Of a DNA stretch of 7,510 nt, positions 1-7,104 are shown piece by piece (position 1 is the stretch's first letter; each line of letters starts with the position of its first letter). This DNA comes from Prolixibacteraceae bacterium (GTDB lineage: Bacteria > Bacteroidota > Bacteroidia > Bacteroidales > Prolixibacteraceae). The notes beneath the pieces were generated by a model. It ran no database searches and was not told the DNA's origin. It was given only the letters and a program-made list of their open reading frames with translations. The translations under genes and the position numbers were made by a program. The DNA is taken from contig JAFGDX010000576.1 in assembly GCA_016931875.1 (NCBI GenBank), forward strand, positions 1 through 7,510, given 5' to 3'.

Positions 1-94
1 ACTCAAACCATTTCGCTTTTAAAGCTGGTGATCACTTTTGCATTTTGCTGAATTTTTTTTGGGATTAAGCCAGTTGGCTGAATAATGGAAATAA

Positions 95-123
95 AAAAAA
101 CCGTTCGGTGTGAACGGTTTTTT
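95..123. terminator. Bidirectional intrinsic terminator downstream of rocD
   Basis: A perfect inverted repeat has arms at 95-106 and 112-123 around a 5-base loop (GGTGT). The GC-rich core is CCGTTC/GAACGG, and the outer part is a run of A on one side and T on the other, so it reads as hairpin plus U-tract on both strands. It begins four bases past the rocD stop codon. Its symmetry suggests that a plus-strand gene also ends to the left. One plus frame reads open from the window edge to a TAA at 66-68, but 21 codons are too few to call a gene. Confidence 0.88.
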
Positions 124-127
124 GCGA

Positions 128-1351
128 TTATATTTCAAATTCCTTTAATGTTTTTTTTATGATTTCGATGGCTTCCATCAATTGCTCTTCGTTAATAACC
201 AGTGGTGGTGTAAACCTGATTATGTGTTCGTGCGTAGGTTTGGCAATCAGGCCGTTTTCTTTCAGGGCAAGGCACACATCCCAGGCTGTTTTGCCATTGA
301 CGGGTTTTATGGCCACCGCATTTAGTAACCCTTTTCCACGCACCATCTCAATCAGTGGTGAGTTGATGGCTTTCATTTCAGCCCTGAAAATTTCACCCAG
401 GCGTTCGGCATTTTCTGCCAGTTTTTCTTCCTGAAGGACGTCGAGGGCTGTCATGGCCACTTTGGCGGCCACCGGGTTTCCTCCATAGGTACTTCCATGT
501 TCACCGGGTTGAATGGTAAGCATAATCTCATCGTCGGCCAGCACGCACGATACCGGATACATTCCACCCGAAAGTGCTTTTCCCAGCACCAGAATATCCG
601 GACGTACCCCTTCGTGGTCGCAGGCCAGCATTTTTCCGGTACGTGCCAGTCCGGTTTGTACTTCGTCGGCCACAAACAGTACGTTGTATTTTTTACACAG
701 TTCGGAAGCTTTTTTCAGGTAACCATCTTCCGGAACATAAACTCCTGCTTCCGCCTGAATGGGTTCAACCAGAAATCCCGCCACATTCGGGTCTTTCAGT
801 TCTTTCTCAAGGCGTTCAATATCGTTGTACGGAATATTTACAAAGCCCGGAGTGTAAGGTCCGTAATGGTTGTAAGCATCCGGGTCGGATGACATGGAGA
901 TAATGGTAATTGTGCGGCCATGAAAATTACCGTCGCACACCACAATCTTGGCTTTGTTATCCGGAATACCTTTTACTTTGTAGGCCCATTTGCGAATCAG
1001 TTTCAGGGCGGTTTCATCGGCCTCGGCGCCCGAGTTCATCGGGAGCATTTTGTCGTAGCCAAACAATTTGGTCATGTACTCTTCCCACTCGCCCAGCACA
1101 TTGTTGTAAAATGCCCGCGAAGTGAGCGCCAGCGTTTTCGACTGTTCAATCAGCGACTGTGTAATTTTCGGGTGGCAGTGCCCCTGGTTTACCGCCGAGT
1201 AGGCTGCCAGAAAATCGTAGTATTTTTTTCCTTCCACATCCCAAACAAAAACGCCTTCGCCACGGGCCAATACCACGGGCAGCGGGTGATAATTGTGGGC
1301 ACCAAATTTATCTTCCTTTTCAATAAAATCCTTTGAAGTTAATGCTGTCAT
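128..1351 (-). CDS. rocD: Ornithine aminotransferase (ornithine--oxo-acid transaminase)
   Basis: This is a cytosolic PLP enzyme that converts L-ornithine and 2-oxoglutarate to glutamate-5-semialdehyde and glutamate, linking arginine and proline metabolism. The 407-residue protein matches the fold-type I, class III aminotransferase family end to end. Visible landmarks, numbered from the ATG at 1351, are: the ornithine-enzyme signature [13 protein letters not shown] near residues 49-61, the phosphate-binding SGA at 107-109, NFHGRT at 142-147, EPIQAEAG at 197-204, cofactor Asp229 in [11 protein letters not shown], Schiff-base Lys258 in [17 protein letters not shown] at 285-293, and Arg379 in RFTPP, the expected carboxylate-binding arginine. 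Resemblance to human OAT is close throughout, which separates it from acetylornithine and GABA aminotransferases. The frame stays open upstream to a TTG at 1384, but the ATG at 1351 gives the normal family length and start. The gene is probably transcribed alone. Confidence 0.96.
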   Translation of the reverse strand: MTALTSKDFIEKEDKFGAHNYHPLPVVLARGEGVFVWDVEGKKYYDFLAAYSAVNQGHCHPKITQSLIEQSKTLALTSRAFYNNVLGEWEEYMTKLFGYDKMLPMNSGAEADETALKLIRKWAYKVKGIPDNKAKIVVCDGNFHGRTITIISMSSDPDAYNHYGPYTPGFVNIPYNDIERLEKELKDPNVAGFLVEPIQAEAGVYVPEDGYLKKASELCKKYNVLFVADEVQTGLARTGKMLACDHEGVRPDILVLGKALSGGMYPVSCVLADDEIMLTIQPGEHGSTYGGNPVAAKVAMTALDVLQEEKLAENAERLGEIFRAEMKAINSPLIEMVRGKGLLNAVAIKPVNGKTAWDVCLALKENGLIAKPTHEHIIRFTPPLVINEEQLMEAIEIIKKTLKEFEI

Positions 1352-1431
1352 ATCTGTTCTTTTATTTTTTTTACAGAAATACAATTTTCAGTATAAATTT
1401 CAAAACTTCTAACGGTGTTAAACAGCACGGG

Positions 1432-1439
1432 CAAAACTA
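1432..1439 (-). promoter_or_regulatory. rocD: Candidate -7 element for rocD
   Basis: The minus strand reads TAGTTTTG here, a full match to the Bacteroidota TAnnTTTG -7 pattern. It would give a leader of about 75 bases before the rocD ATG at 1351. I see no TTG/TTTG -33 element at the usual spacing upstream, so this is only a candidate. It lies in the 208-base gap between the BatA-like gene and rocD, in which I see no gene and no convincing terminator for the upstream operon. Confidence 0.35.
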
Positions 1440-1559
1440 AGATTTATCATTTTTTTACTGGTTTTTCTGTTTTGCTGATGCGTTGCTGTCATCAACTATA
1501 TTTATCGGTTTCTTAAAAACAGAATATTATCTGACTGAACAAGTGCCATTTCCGGTGTT

Positions 1560-3617
1560 TTATTTCCAGAAACGAACAATCATGACTTCAGCCAGAATAA
1601 ATAAAAGTGCCAGCAAAATACACCATTTCCACAACTGTTTTCCATTTTGAACTTCATCAAAAATTTCTGAGAAGTTACGGGTTATATCATTAACTACGGT
1701 AGCGTTTGCCAGTGCGGAAGTTTCAACCCGGTTTTCCAGTTCGTTTGCATTAAAATACCGTAAATCCGATTCATTGCGGTTGTAATTAAAAGCAATGGTT
1801 GCAATGGTTTCGCCATTGTTTTGCACCCGATAATGGCCTGCTTCGGTGATTAAATCTCCAAAATCAATACGGGTACCCAAACTGGTTAGGGATTTATCCG
1901 GTATAAATTTTTCGCCGGTTTCCCGGTTTTCTATTTCAATTGACGAGTTTAAATCGATTTCTTTGTTTCGGGGAATATTGTGTGAATTGTTTTCACCAAT
2001 GGTATAGGAGATTGCCTGCTTGGGTAAACTGTTCAAAACAATGTTGTAAATGGTGGGGACAAAAAGTGCATCGCGGGCAAACGCATCGTTTAAATGGCTG
2101 AGCGGAAATGTAAAGACCCACAATTTTCCGTTTTCAAAAGGTGTTGAAAAAAGGGCATGGTCACCGTTGGCAAACCAAAGCAGACGGGTTGCTGCGCTGC
2201 GTGTATTTTCCTCAAATTTTAAATGCCCGTTGATTTCCGGAAGAACGGCATTTTCTTCCCTTTTTTGAAAAACATCCTGGTAAAATTTGTTGTCGGTATC
2301 AATGCCCGAAATTTTTTGTTGTGTGGTATCACTTCCGGTAATCAGGCTGCTGTTGAACCGACGTAAAAAATTATTGGTGGCAATCTGATTGTTTATTTCG
2401 GGGAACAACACTACCGACACACCGTTTCGGGCAACTGTGGTTAATTCGTTTGTAAAACCGCTGCTAAAATTTTCAAGGTTAATCAGGAAAACGGTGTTGT
2501 ACTGAGCCAGCCGGCTGATTTGCATGTTTTGCACATTCATTACATCCAGTTCAATATAATCATCTTCCTTCAGCAGCGCCGTAATATAATTCAACCCTTC
2601 AAGCGATTGGGCATTGTTGCTGTAAATGGCCAGTGCTTTTAGCTTGGGTTCCACATGGTAGCTAATAAACCAGTTGTTGTCGTAGGTGAACGGGTAGTCT
2701 GAAATTTCAACTTTGCCCAGTTGCGAACCTGGCGAATTGTTGGTATACACAAGGCTGGTTGTTATTTCGTTTTGTGCATCGACCGAAAAGTTGGTGATTG
2801 ATTTTACCGAGTCATTCAAATAAATTTTAAGCGGCAGGTTTTGATAATCCTGGTTCGAACTGTTTTTTATTTTTACATAAATGGTTTCTTCCTGGTTCAG
2901 GCGGTGGGCGGGTATTTCTACCCAGCACGAATCAATATACAAATTGGTAACCTCGTTGGGGAACAGTGGCATAAAATAGCTGAAAATATTATCGTCTCTG
3001 AAATTTTCAATATCGGTAATGCTTCGTTGAAAATCGGAAATAAAATAGAGGTTTTTATCGCTGTTTTCACCATCGTCCAAAGGTTGGTTGGTAAAGCGGT
3101 TGTAGATGAGCGATAACGGAATAACATTTGGCGAGGGTTGAATTTCAGCTATCTGCTGAATCAATTGTTCGCGGTTGAAAACATGCTGGTGTTTGGGTTC
3201 CAAATCGTTGGTGAAAAGTCTGAATCTGCTGCCGGGCGGGTAGGCGAGGGCTATTTCGAGCGCTTTGTTTCGTGCCACTTCCAGCAGTTGTCCCTGCTCC
3301 GAAAGCGCATTCATACTAAATGAATTGTCAATATAAAGTGCCACCAGTTGGGTTGACTGTTTATTTACCTCCCGGTTGGCCGGAATATAAGGCCGGGCAA
3401 AGGCAAAAACCAGAAACACCAGGGTTAAAATCCGCGCCAGCAGAATGAGAAGTTGTTTTAAGCGTGATTTTTTGTGCGATTCTTTTTTTACATTTTTCAG
3501 AAAACCAACATTGCTGAAATACACGGTTTTATATTTCCTGAAATTAAACAGGTGGATAATTACCGGAATTGCAACAGTAAATAGCGCCAGTAAAAATGTT
3601 GGAAAAAGAAACCTCAT
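1560..3617 (-). CDS. BatA-domain membrane protein with VWA-type domain
   Basis: This 685-residue inner-membrane protein belongs to the Bacteroidota family with the BatA/aerotolerance N-terminal double-membrane-segment domain. Two hydrophobic segments (about 5-24 and 55-75) flank the typical basic stretch HLFNFRKYKTVYFSN. A VWA-like domain follows (about 90-215), with metal-site residues D97-x-S99-x-S101 and a second acidic position at D195 in YFISDFQ. Residues about 225-320 look like an Ig/CARDB-type beta-sandwich. Residues about 325-510 (KLKALAIYSNN, then TVFLINLENF and VSVVLFPE) resemble the class I glutamine-amidotransferase-like fold seen in this family, without an evident catalytic Cys. 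A beta-rich part (about 540-612) and a C-terminal membrane anchor (about 664-682) complete it, so most of the protein should be periplasmic. It starts 11 bases after the isoaspartyl peptidase stop. The precise role is unknown; the Bat name comes from Bacteroides aerotolerance genes, but no MoxR ATPase, BatB, BatC or BatD is nearby. Confidence 0.85.
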   Translation of the reverse strand: MRFLFPTFLLALFTVAIPVIIHLFNFRKYKTVYFSNVGFLKNVKKESHKKSRLKQLLILLARILTLVFLVFAFARPYIPANREVNKQSTQLVALYIDNSFSMNALSEQGQLLEVARNKALEIALAYPPGSRFRLFTNDLEPKHQHVFNREQLIQQIAEIQPSPNVIPLSLIYNRFTNQPLDDGENSDKNLYFISDFQRSITDIENFRDDNIFSYFMPLFPNEVTNLYIDSCWVEIPAHRLNQEETIYVKIKNSSNQDYQNLPLKIYLNDSVKSITNFSVDAQNEITTSLVYTNNSPGSQLGKVEISDYPFTYDNNWFISYHVEPKLKALAIYSNNAQSLEGLNYITALLKEDDYIELDVMNVQNMQISRLAQYNTVFLINLENFSSGFTNELTTVARNGVSVVLFPEINNQIATNNFLRRFNSSLITGSDTTQQKISGIDTDNKFYQDVFQKREENAVLPEINGHLKFEENTRSAATRLLWFANGDHALFSTPFENGKLWVFTFPLSHLNDAFARDALFVPTIYNIVLNSLPKQAISYTIGENNSHNIPRNKEIDLNSSIEIENRETGEKFIPDKSLTSLGTRIDFGDLITEAGHYRVQNNGETIATIAFNYNRNESDLRYFNANELENRVETSALANATVVNDITRNFSEIFDEVQNGKQLWKWCILLALLFILAEVMIVRFWK

Positions 3618-3628
3618 AACCTATTTAT

Positions 3629-4606
3629 TCATTTTTTAAAAATTGCAATTTCTTTTTCTCCTGAAGATTTTATAAACCCGCGAAACATGCCTTCGGTATT
3701 AAATTCCATGGCAATATTTCCCTGTGCATCCAAAGCAATAACACCGCCAGTTCCCTGAAGTTCAGACAACTTTCTGATTTCCTCGCGGCAGGCTTCCTCC
3801 ACACGCATGTTTTTGTATTCCATCAGTGCAGAAATATCGCGGGCAAACCCCAGCCTGATGTAGTATTCGCCGTGTCCGGTACACGAAACTGCGCAGGTTT
3901 TGTTGTTGGCATAGGTACCGGCGCCAATAACGGGCGAGTCGCCAATACGGCCGTATTTTTTATTGGTCATTCCACCGGTTGATGTGCCGGCACAAATATT
4001 TCCACGGGTATCGAGTACGGCACATCCCACGGTTCCGGTGTTGTCGTTGTTGCTGCGTTCGCGCAGGCGTTTTTGCAGTTGTTTTAGCGACTGGTAGCGC
4101 AATTCGGTAAAAAAATACTTGTTGTCAACCATTTCCAGCCCCTGTTTTTTGGCAAATTCTGAGGCACCTTTCCCGCTTAAAAAAACATGCTCTGAGTTGT
4201 TCATCACTTCGCGAGCAGCTGTTATGGGGTTTTTGATGTCGCGCACACCTGCAATTGCCCCGGCATTTAAAGTAGCACCGTTCATAATTGAGGCGTCCAA
4301 TTCATTTTTTCCTTCTGCGGTAAACACAGCCCCTTTCCCGGCATTAAACAATGGCGAGTTTTCCATTACACTGATAACTTCAACAACCACATCCTCTGCG
4401 GTTTTTCCTTCCTTTAAAAGTTTCTCGCCTAAAAGCAATGCTTCCTCCAGTTTGACAAGGTATTTTTGTTGTTCTTCCTTATTCTCTTTTAATCTGCCCA
4501 TAACTCCGGCGCCACCATGAATAACAACAGCATATTTTTCCTGCGAAAAAACCGGAGTGACAATCCATAATGAAAGGGCTAAAATCAGAATTTGGTATGC
4601 TTTCAT
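3629..4606 (-). CDS. iaaA: Isoaspartyl peptidase / L-asparaginase (Ntn-hydrolase, exported)
   Basis: The protein (325 residues) is a plant-type asparaginase that removes isoaspartyl residues from peptides and hydrolyses asparagine. It is made as a precursor that cleaves itself before the nucleophile. HGGAG is at 30-34 and the conserved stabilising-loop sequence SPLFNAGKGAVFT at 84-96. The self-cleavage site is G191/T192 in NTGTVG, so Thr192 would head a 134-residue beta chain. Thr210 (TSTGG), Arg220 and Asp223 (GRIGDSP), and Thr243-Gly244 (CTGHGE) follow at the same offsets as Thr197, Arg207, Asp210 and Thr230-Gly231 of E. coli EcAIII, so the active site looks complete. Unlike the E. coli enzyme it has an N-terminal signal peptide (about residues 1-21, hydrophobic core ILILALSLWIV), which implies the periplasm. 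It is first in an operon with the BatA-domain gene. The symbol is by family homology; strict orthology is not shown. Confidence 0.93.
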   Translation of the reverse strand: MKAYQILILALSLWIVTPVFSQEKYAVVIHGGAGVMGRLKENKEEQQKYLVKLEEALLLGEKLLKEGKTAEDVVVEVISVMENSPLFNAGKGAVFTAEGKNELDASIMNGATLNAGAIAGVRDIKNPITAAREVMNNSEHVFLSGKGASEFAKKQGLEMVDNKYFFTELRYQSLKQLQKRLRERSNNDNTGTVGCAVLDTRGNICAGTSTGGMTNKKYGRIGDSPVIGAGTYANNKTCAVSCTGHGEYYIRLGFARDISALMEYKNMRVEEACREEIRKLSELQGTGGVIALDAQGNIAMEFNTEGMFRGFIKSSGEKEIAIFKK

Positions 4607-4732
4607 TGGTATTTTCCTTTTGTGTTTACAAAAATGAAATAATAAGTTGAATTGAGGATAAAATAATTAAATTTCTTTTTTGTTGGAGCGGTTTAAACGT
4701 TCCTTCCACCAAACCACACGTTGGAATTTTTA

Positions 4733-4762
4733 TTTGACAAACCCTTTCTTTTTTTAATTTTG
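4733..4762 (+). promoter_or_regulatory. Bacteroidota-type promoter for the MerR regulator gene
   Basis: TTTG at 4733-4736 and TAATTTTG at 4755-4762 are separated by 18 bases, fitting the Bacteroidota -33/-7 pattern (TTTG, TAnnTTTG) in both sequence and spacing. The upstream box also contains TTGACA (4734-4739), the classical -35 consensus. Transcription should start near 4767-4769, giving a leader of about 75 bases before the ATG at 4843. It is the only site in the window with both elements correctly placed. Confidence 0.65.
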
Positions 4763-4773
4763 TTTATATTTTG

Positions 4774-4796
4774 TTTTGGAAACTTTAAACAAAAGT
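4774..4796. promoter_or_regulatory. AT-rich dyad at the MerR transcription start, possible operator
   Basis: TTTTG at 4774-4778 mirrors CAAAA at 4790-4794 across 11 bases. A second small dyad, ACTTT (4782-4786) with AAAGT (4792-4796), overlaps it. Both lie just downstream of the predicted -7 box, a reasonable place for repression by the regulator encoded next door. The arms are only five bases and made mostly of A and T, so chance is a real alternative. The segment 4790-4797 read on the minus strand is also TACTTTTG, a possible -7 box for the divergent isoaspartyl peptidase operon, but without a visible -33 element and with a long leader of about 180 bases. Confidence 0.25.
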
Positions 4797-4842
4797 AATT
4801 TTGATATGTTTCAGGTGTAAATTTAAATTCCTATAAAAATTT

Positions 4843-5715
4843 ATGGCAGGATATTCAATAAAAGATTTGGAGGTTCTTTCCGGAATCAAGGCACACACCA
4901 TTCGTATTTGGGAGAAACGCTATAATTTGCTTGAGCCCGAGCGGACCGATACCAACATCCGTTTTTATTCTGATGAGGATTTGCGTAAAATATTGAATGT
5001 GTCGTTGCTGGTGAGGAAGGGTTTTAAAATTTCGAAAGTAGCGGGTTGGAGCGACGAGGAAGTTAAACAGACTGTTTTGCGGGTTGCTGAAACAAAAACC
5101 GGCGAATCGGATTATATCGACCAGCTGATTATTCACATGCTGAATTTTGATAACCGTGGTTTTGTTAAGTTAACAAACGAAATTATTCAAACCCTCGGTT
5201 TTGAAGAGGCTGTGGTGAAGGTTTTTTTCGACCTGTTTATGCGAATCGGGACCTACTGGCAGGTAGGAACAATTTTTCCGGCACAGGAACATTTTGTTTC
5301 ACAGATTATACGGCAAAAACTAATTGTTGAAATCGACCGTCTGGAAAATAATTACACCCGCGACGCCACAATTTTATTTTATCTTTCTGAAAATGAATTG
5401 CACGAGCTGAGCCTTCTTTTTTATCATTATTTTGCCAAAAAAGCCGGTTACAATACCATTTATCTTGGGCAATCGGTTCCGTTTTCCGACCTGAGCAAAA
5501 TTGCTTCACAAATGAAAATTGATTTTGTTTTTACTGCATTTGTTAATTCAATTCCGAAAGAAGAACTGGAAAATTATCTTGAGAAATTAAAAGAGCTTTT
5601 TTACACGCAAAAGATATTTATTACCGGGGGCCAGGTGCATAACCACAATCCGAAACTGCCACGAAACGTAAAAGTGGTAAAAAGTTACAACGAGTTTAAC
5701 AGGTTTTTAGGATAA
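4843..5715 (+). CDS. MerR-family regulator with cobalamin-binding domain (CarH/LitR type)
   Basis: This 290-residue protein is a cytosolic DNA-binding regulator. Residues 1-70 form the MerR winged helix-turn-helix, with the typical HTIRIWEKRYNLLEPERT and a following R-x-Y (RFYSDEDL). Residues about 90-165 match the four-helix cap that precedes B12-binding domains and contain W139-x9-E149-H150, the motif that lines adenosylcobalamin in CarH and LitR. Residues about 175-290 form the Rossmann-like B12-binding domain, with ELHELS at 185-190 (His187 at the lower-ligand position) and ITGG at 260-263. The usual ExHxxG glycine is Ser190, and the usual SxL serine region reads TAF. In the characterised family members, dark AdoCbl-bound tetramers repress and light releases DNA. 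Whether this one binds B12 or senses light is inference. It has its own promoter (4733-4762), is divergent from the peptidase operon and ends at a shared terminator. Flanking genes do not reveal its target. Confidence 0.9.
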   Translation: MAGYSIKDLEVLSGIKAHTIRIWEKRYNLLEPERTDTNIRFYSDEDLRKILNVSLLVRKGFKISKVAGWSDEEVKQTVLRVAETKTGESDYIDQLIIHMLNFDNRGFVKLTNEIIQTLGFEEAVVKVFFDLFMRIGTYWQVGTIFPAQEHFVSQIIRQKLIVEIDRLENNYTRDATILFYLSENELHELSLLFYHYFAKKAGYNTIYLGQSVPFSDLSKIASQMKIDFVFTAFVNSIPKEELENYLEKLKELFYTQKIFITGGQVHNHNPKLPRNVKVVKSYNEFNRFLG

Positions 5716-5743
5716 AGGCTGCGGCCCGGTTTCGCAACATAAA

Positions 5744-5772
5744 AAAAAGGAGCCTTTGAACGACTCCTTTTT
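5744..5772. terminator. Shared bidirectional terminator between convergent genes
   Basis: AAAAAGGAG (5744-5752) and CTCCTTTTT (5764-5772) form a 9-bp stem with an 11-base loop. A-tract and T-tract at the two ends make it functional in both directions. It lies 28 bases past the MerR-family stop codon and 16 bases past the stop of the minus-strand NIPSNAP gene, so it should end transcription from both sides. Confidence 0.85.
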
Positions 5773-5788
5773 ATAATTTTCTTTCACA

Positions 5789-6565
5789 TTAAATCTGGCT
5801 GAAATCGGCAGGGATCAGAAATTTTTTCTTCACTTTGCTCACTGTATTTGCGTAAATGGGTTTTCCGCTCATGGTTTTCCATTCATCGCTGGTTATGAAT
5901 TTTTCCCAGTTGGCTTCTCTTTCTTCCATATTTTTAAACCACAACATATAGGTAAGTGCGGGCATAAATTGTCCCGCCATTAACTGTCCGAAAAATACGG
6001 GGTGTAATCCTACCTTTTCAAATAAAGGAAGTTCTTCGTCGTTAAACATTTTTACTTTTCTGATACCGGCATCTTCATTGTAGCTCTCATAGGTTCTGAG
6101 TTCAAAAAGTCCGCGGTTTTCGTCGGGTTGTTTAAAGCGTGGAATACCATCGAATGCTTCCATCAAAAAAGTTTCGTAACGCACAAAAACCGGGCTGTCG
6201 GCCGGCAACTGGCTGTATTCTTTGGCCGCTTCCAAAAAGGCAGGGTCCGATTTCATGGCCTGCACTGCTTCATAATAATCGGCCGGACTTTTATGAGCGT
6301 GAAGAATGTACATCACCGGTGGTTCTTCGAGGCTGTATTCGTTAAAAGCACCTACTTTTGCCCCCCGTTTGTTTAGAAACGGGATAACGGCTTCGGTGTA
6401 ATACTTTTTTAACTGGTTTCGGCCTCCGCCGCCGCTCAGCTGAAATACTTTCAGTTCGTAGAAATCTTTTTGTTCTCCGGAAACCTGTGTGGTTTGCAGG
6501 CCGGCAGGAGCCACGGCAACGCCAGCTGCCAGGGCTGAATTTTTTAGAAATGTTCTTCGTTTCAT
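5789..6565 (-). CDS. Tat-exported tandem NIPSNAP-domain protein
   Basis: The 258-residue protein starts with a twin-arginine signal: R3-R4-T-F-L-K, then a mildly hydrophobic alanine-rich stretch to about residue 22. It should therefore be exported folded to the periplasm. The mature part holds two related alpha/beta units of the NIPSNAP (dimeric ferredoxin-like barrel) family. The first runs from about 34 to 125 (FYELKVFQLS, VIPFLNKRG, MYILHAHKSPADYY). The second runs from about 152 to 250 (LFELRTYESY, ELPLFEKVGLHPV, LTYMLWFKNMEEREANW, SDEWKTM). Proteins of this layout are common in Bacteroidota and related phyla, often annotated only as NIPSNAP family; no enzymatic activity is established that I can name. 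The Tat signal would be consistent with a bound cofactor or early folding, but no ligand residues are obvious. It lies four bases after the lipoprotein gene, so the two are probably co-transcribed. Confidence 0.87.
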   Translation of the reverse strand: MKRRTFLKNSALAAGVAVAPAGLQTTQVSGEQKDFYELKVFQLSGGGGRNQLKKYYTEAVIPFLNKRGAKVGAFNEYSLEEPPVMYILHAHKSPADYYEAVQAMKSDPAFLEAAKEYSQLPADSPVFVRYETFLMEAFDGIPRFKQPDENRGLFELRTYESYNEDAGIRKVKMFNDEELPLFEKVGLHPVFFGQLMAGQFMPALTYMLWFKNMEEREANWEKFITSDEWKTMSGKPIYANTVSKVKKKFLIPADFSQI

Positions 6566-6569
6566 ATTT

Positions 6570-7097
6570 TTATTGATTTAGGTTTAATTCTTTAATAACG
6601 GTCATTCCCGGGTAAAGCGAAAGCCGTTTGAAATTGTCGGTATTTATTTCCAGCATTTCATCGTCTTCCTCTTCCCTGGTATTGCTAAAGTAAATATTAT
6701 AATTGGCATTTACAGGCACCAGCATCAAACATTTTTGGCGGGGCGGGATTCGAATGTCCATAAAATCGCAAAAGTTTTCTTCATCCCAGTAAACATCGGT
6801 AAGCATGTTTACATAAATGGTGTCTTTGGTTGGATTGATAAGTTTTATTTTTTTGAATTCCTGTCCCTCGGGATAAAAATCGGTTTCAATTTCCAGCGCA
6901 GCCATTACAAAAGCCGAGGCAATCATTAGTCCAATGTCTCCAAAAACATTTCCTGAGCGGTGTTTTCTTAACTCTTTTTGTCGTTCGCGGCTCTCCACAT
7001 CATAAAAATATTTCCCTGAAGCACAGGAAGAAAGTATAATTGCAACAAGCAAAATTACAACTGCTGCATCCCGTTTTCTGATTATCATGATTCTCAT
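6570..7097 (-). CDS. Unrecognised lipoprotein (175 aa)
   Basis: I do not recognise a family. The N-terminus is a lipoprotein signal: basic residues (IIRKRD), a hydrophobic core (AAVVILLVAII) and a lipobox L22-S-S-C25, so the mature protein should begin with lipidated Cys25, probably anchored in the outer membrane as is usual in Bacteroidota. A charged stretch follows (about 33-48), then a second apolar segment GLMIASAFVMAALE (about 56-69). The remainder, about 80-175, is likely beta-rich: LINPTKDTIYVNM, a proline-containing turn IPPRQKCLMLVPV, YNIYFSN, an acidic patch REEEDDEM, and LSLYPGMTVIKEL. An Ig-like or small beta-sandwich fold is possible but unproven. A second in-frame ATG at 7088 (residue 4) is an equally plausible start. 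It sits four bases upstream of the Tat-exported NIPSNAP gene, so both products would act outside the cytoplasm. Confidence 0.75.
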   Translation of the reverse strand: MRIMIIRKRDAAVVILLVAIILSSCASGKYFYDVESRERQKELRKHRSGNVFGDIGLMIASAFVMAALEIETDFYPEGQEFKKIKLINPTKDTIYVNMLTDVYWDEENFCDFMDIRIPPRQKCLMLVPVNANYNIYFSNTREEEDDEMLEINTDNFKRLSLYPGMTVIKELNLNQ

Positions 7098-7104
7098 TTT
7101 GATT

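Noticed and set aside
1..94. Possible 3' end of a plus-strand gene at the left edge (open frame to TAA at 66-68)
   Set aside because: Only 21 codons are visible, with no recognisable sequence. The bidirectional terminator at 95-123 is suggestive but not enough.
497..1336. Several overlapping plus-strand open frames across rocD
   Set aside because: All are antisense to a highly conserved aminotransferase and have no motif or separate start signal.
1352..1384. N-terminal extension of ornithine aminotransferase by 11 residues from a TTG at 1384
   Set aside because: The ATG at 1351 gives the normal family length and N-terminus. The extra residues ([10 protein letters not shown]) look like translated leader sequence.
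1465..1520. Short inverted repeats (TGATG/CATCA, GTTTC with AAAAC) as a terminator for the BatA-like operon
   Set aside because: Stems are at most five bases, alternative pairings compete and no U-tract follows on the minus strand.
4119..4520. 133-codon plus-strand open frame opposite the isoaspartyl peptidase gene
   Set aside because: It lies wholly inside a gene with a complete active-site pattern on the other strand. Its product has no recognisable domain and is a composition shadow.
4820..4829. AATTTAAATT palindrome in the MerR leader as an operator
   Set aside because: It is made only of A and T in an AT-rich leader, where such palindromes are expected by chance.
4855..5136. 93-codon minus-strand open frame opposite the MerR helix-turn-helix region
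   Set aside because: The opposite strand encodes an unmistakable MerR domain. The shadow product shows no domain.
6735..6762. GGATTCGAAT-like string resembling a tRNA T-arm
   Set aside because: The flanking bases do not pair into a T-stem, no anticodon or acceptor arms are found, and the segment codes for the lipoprotein.
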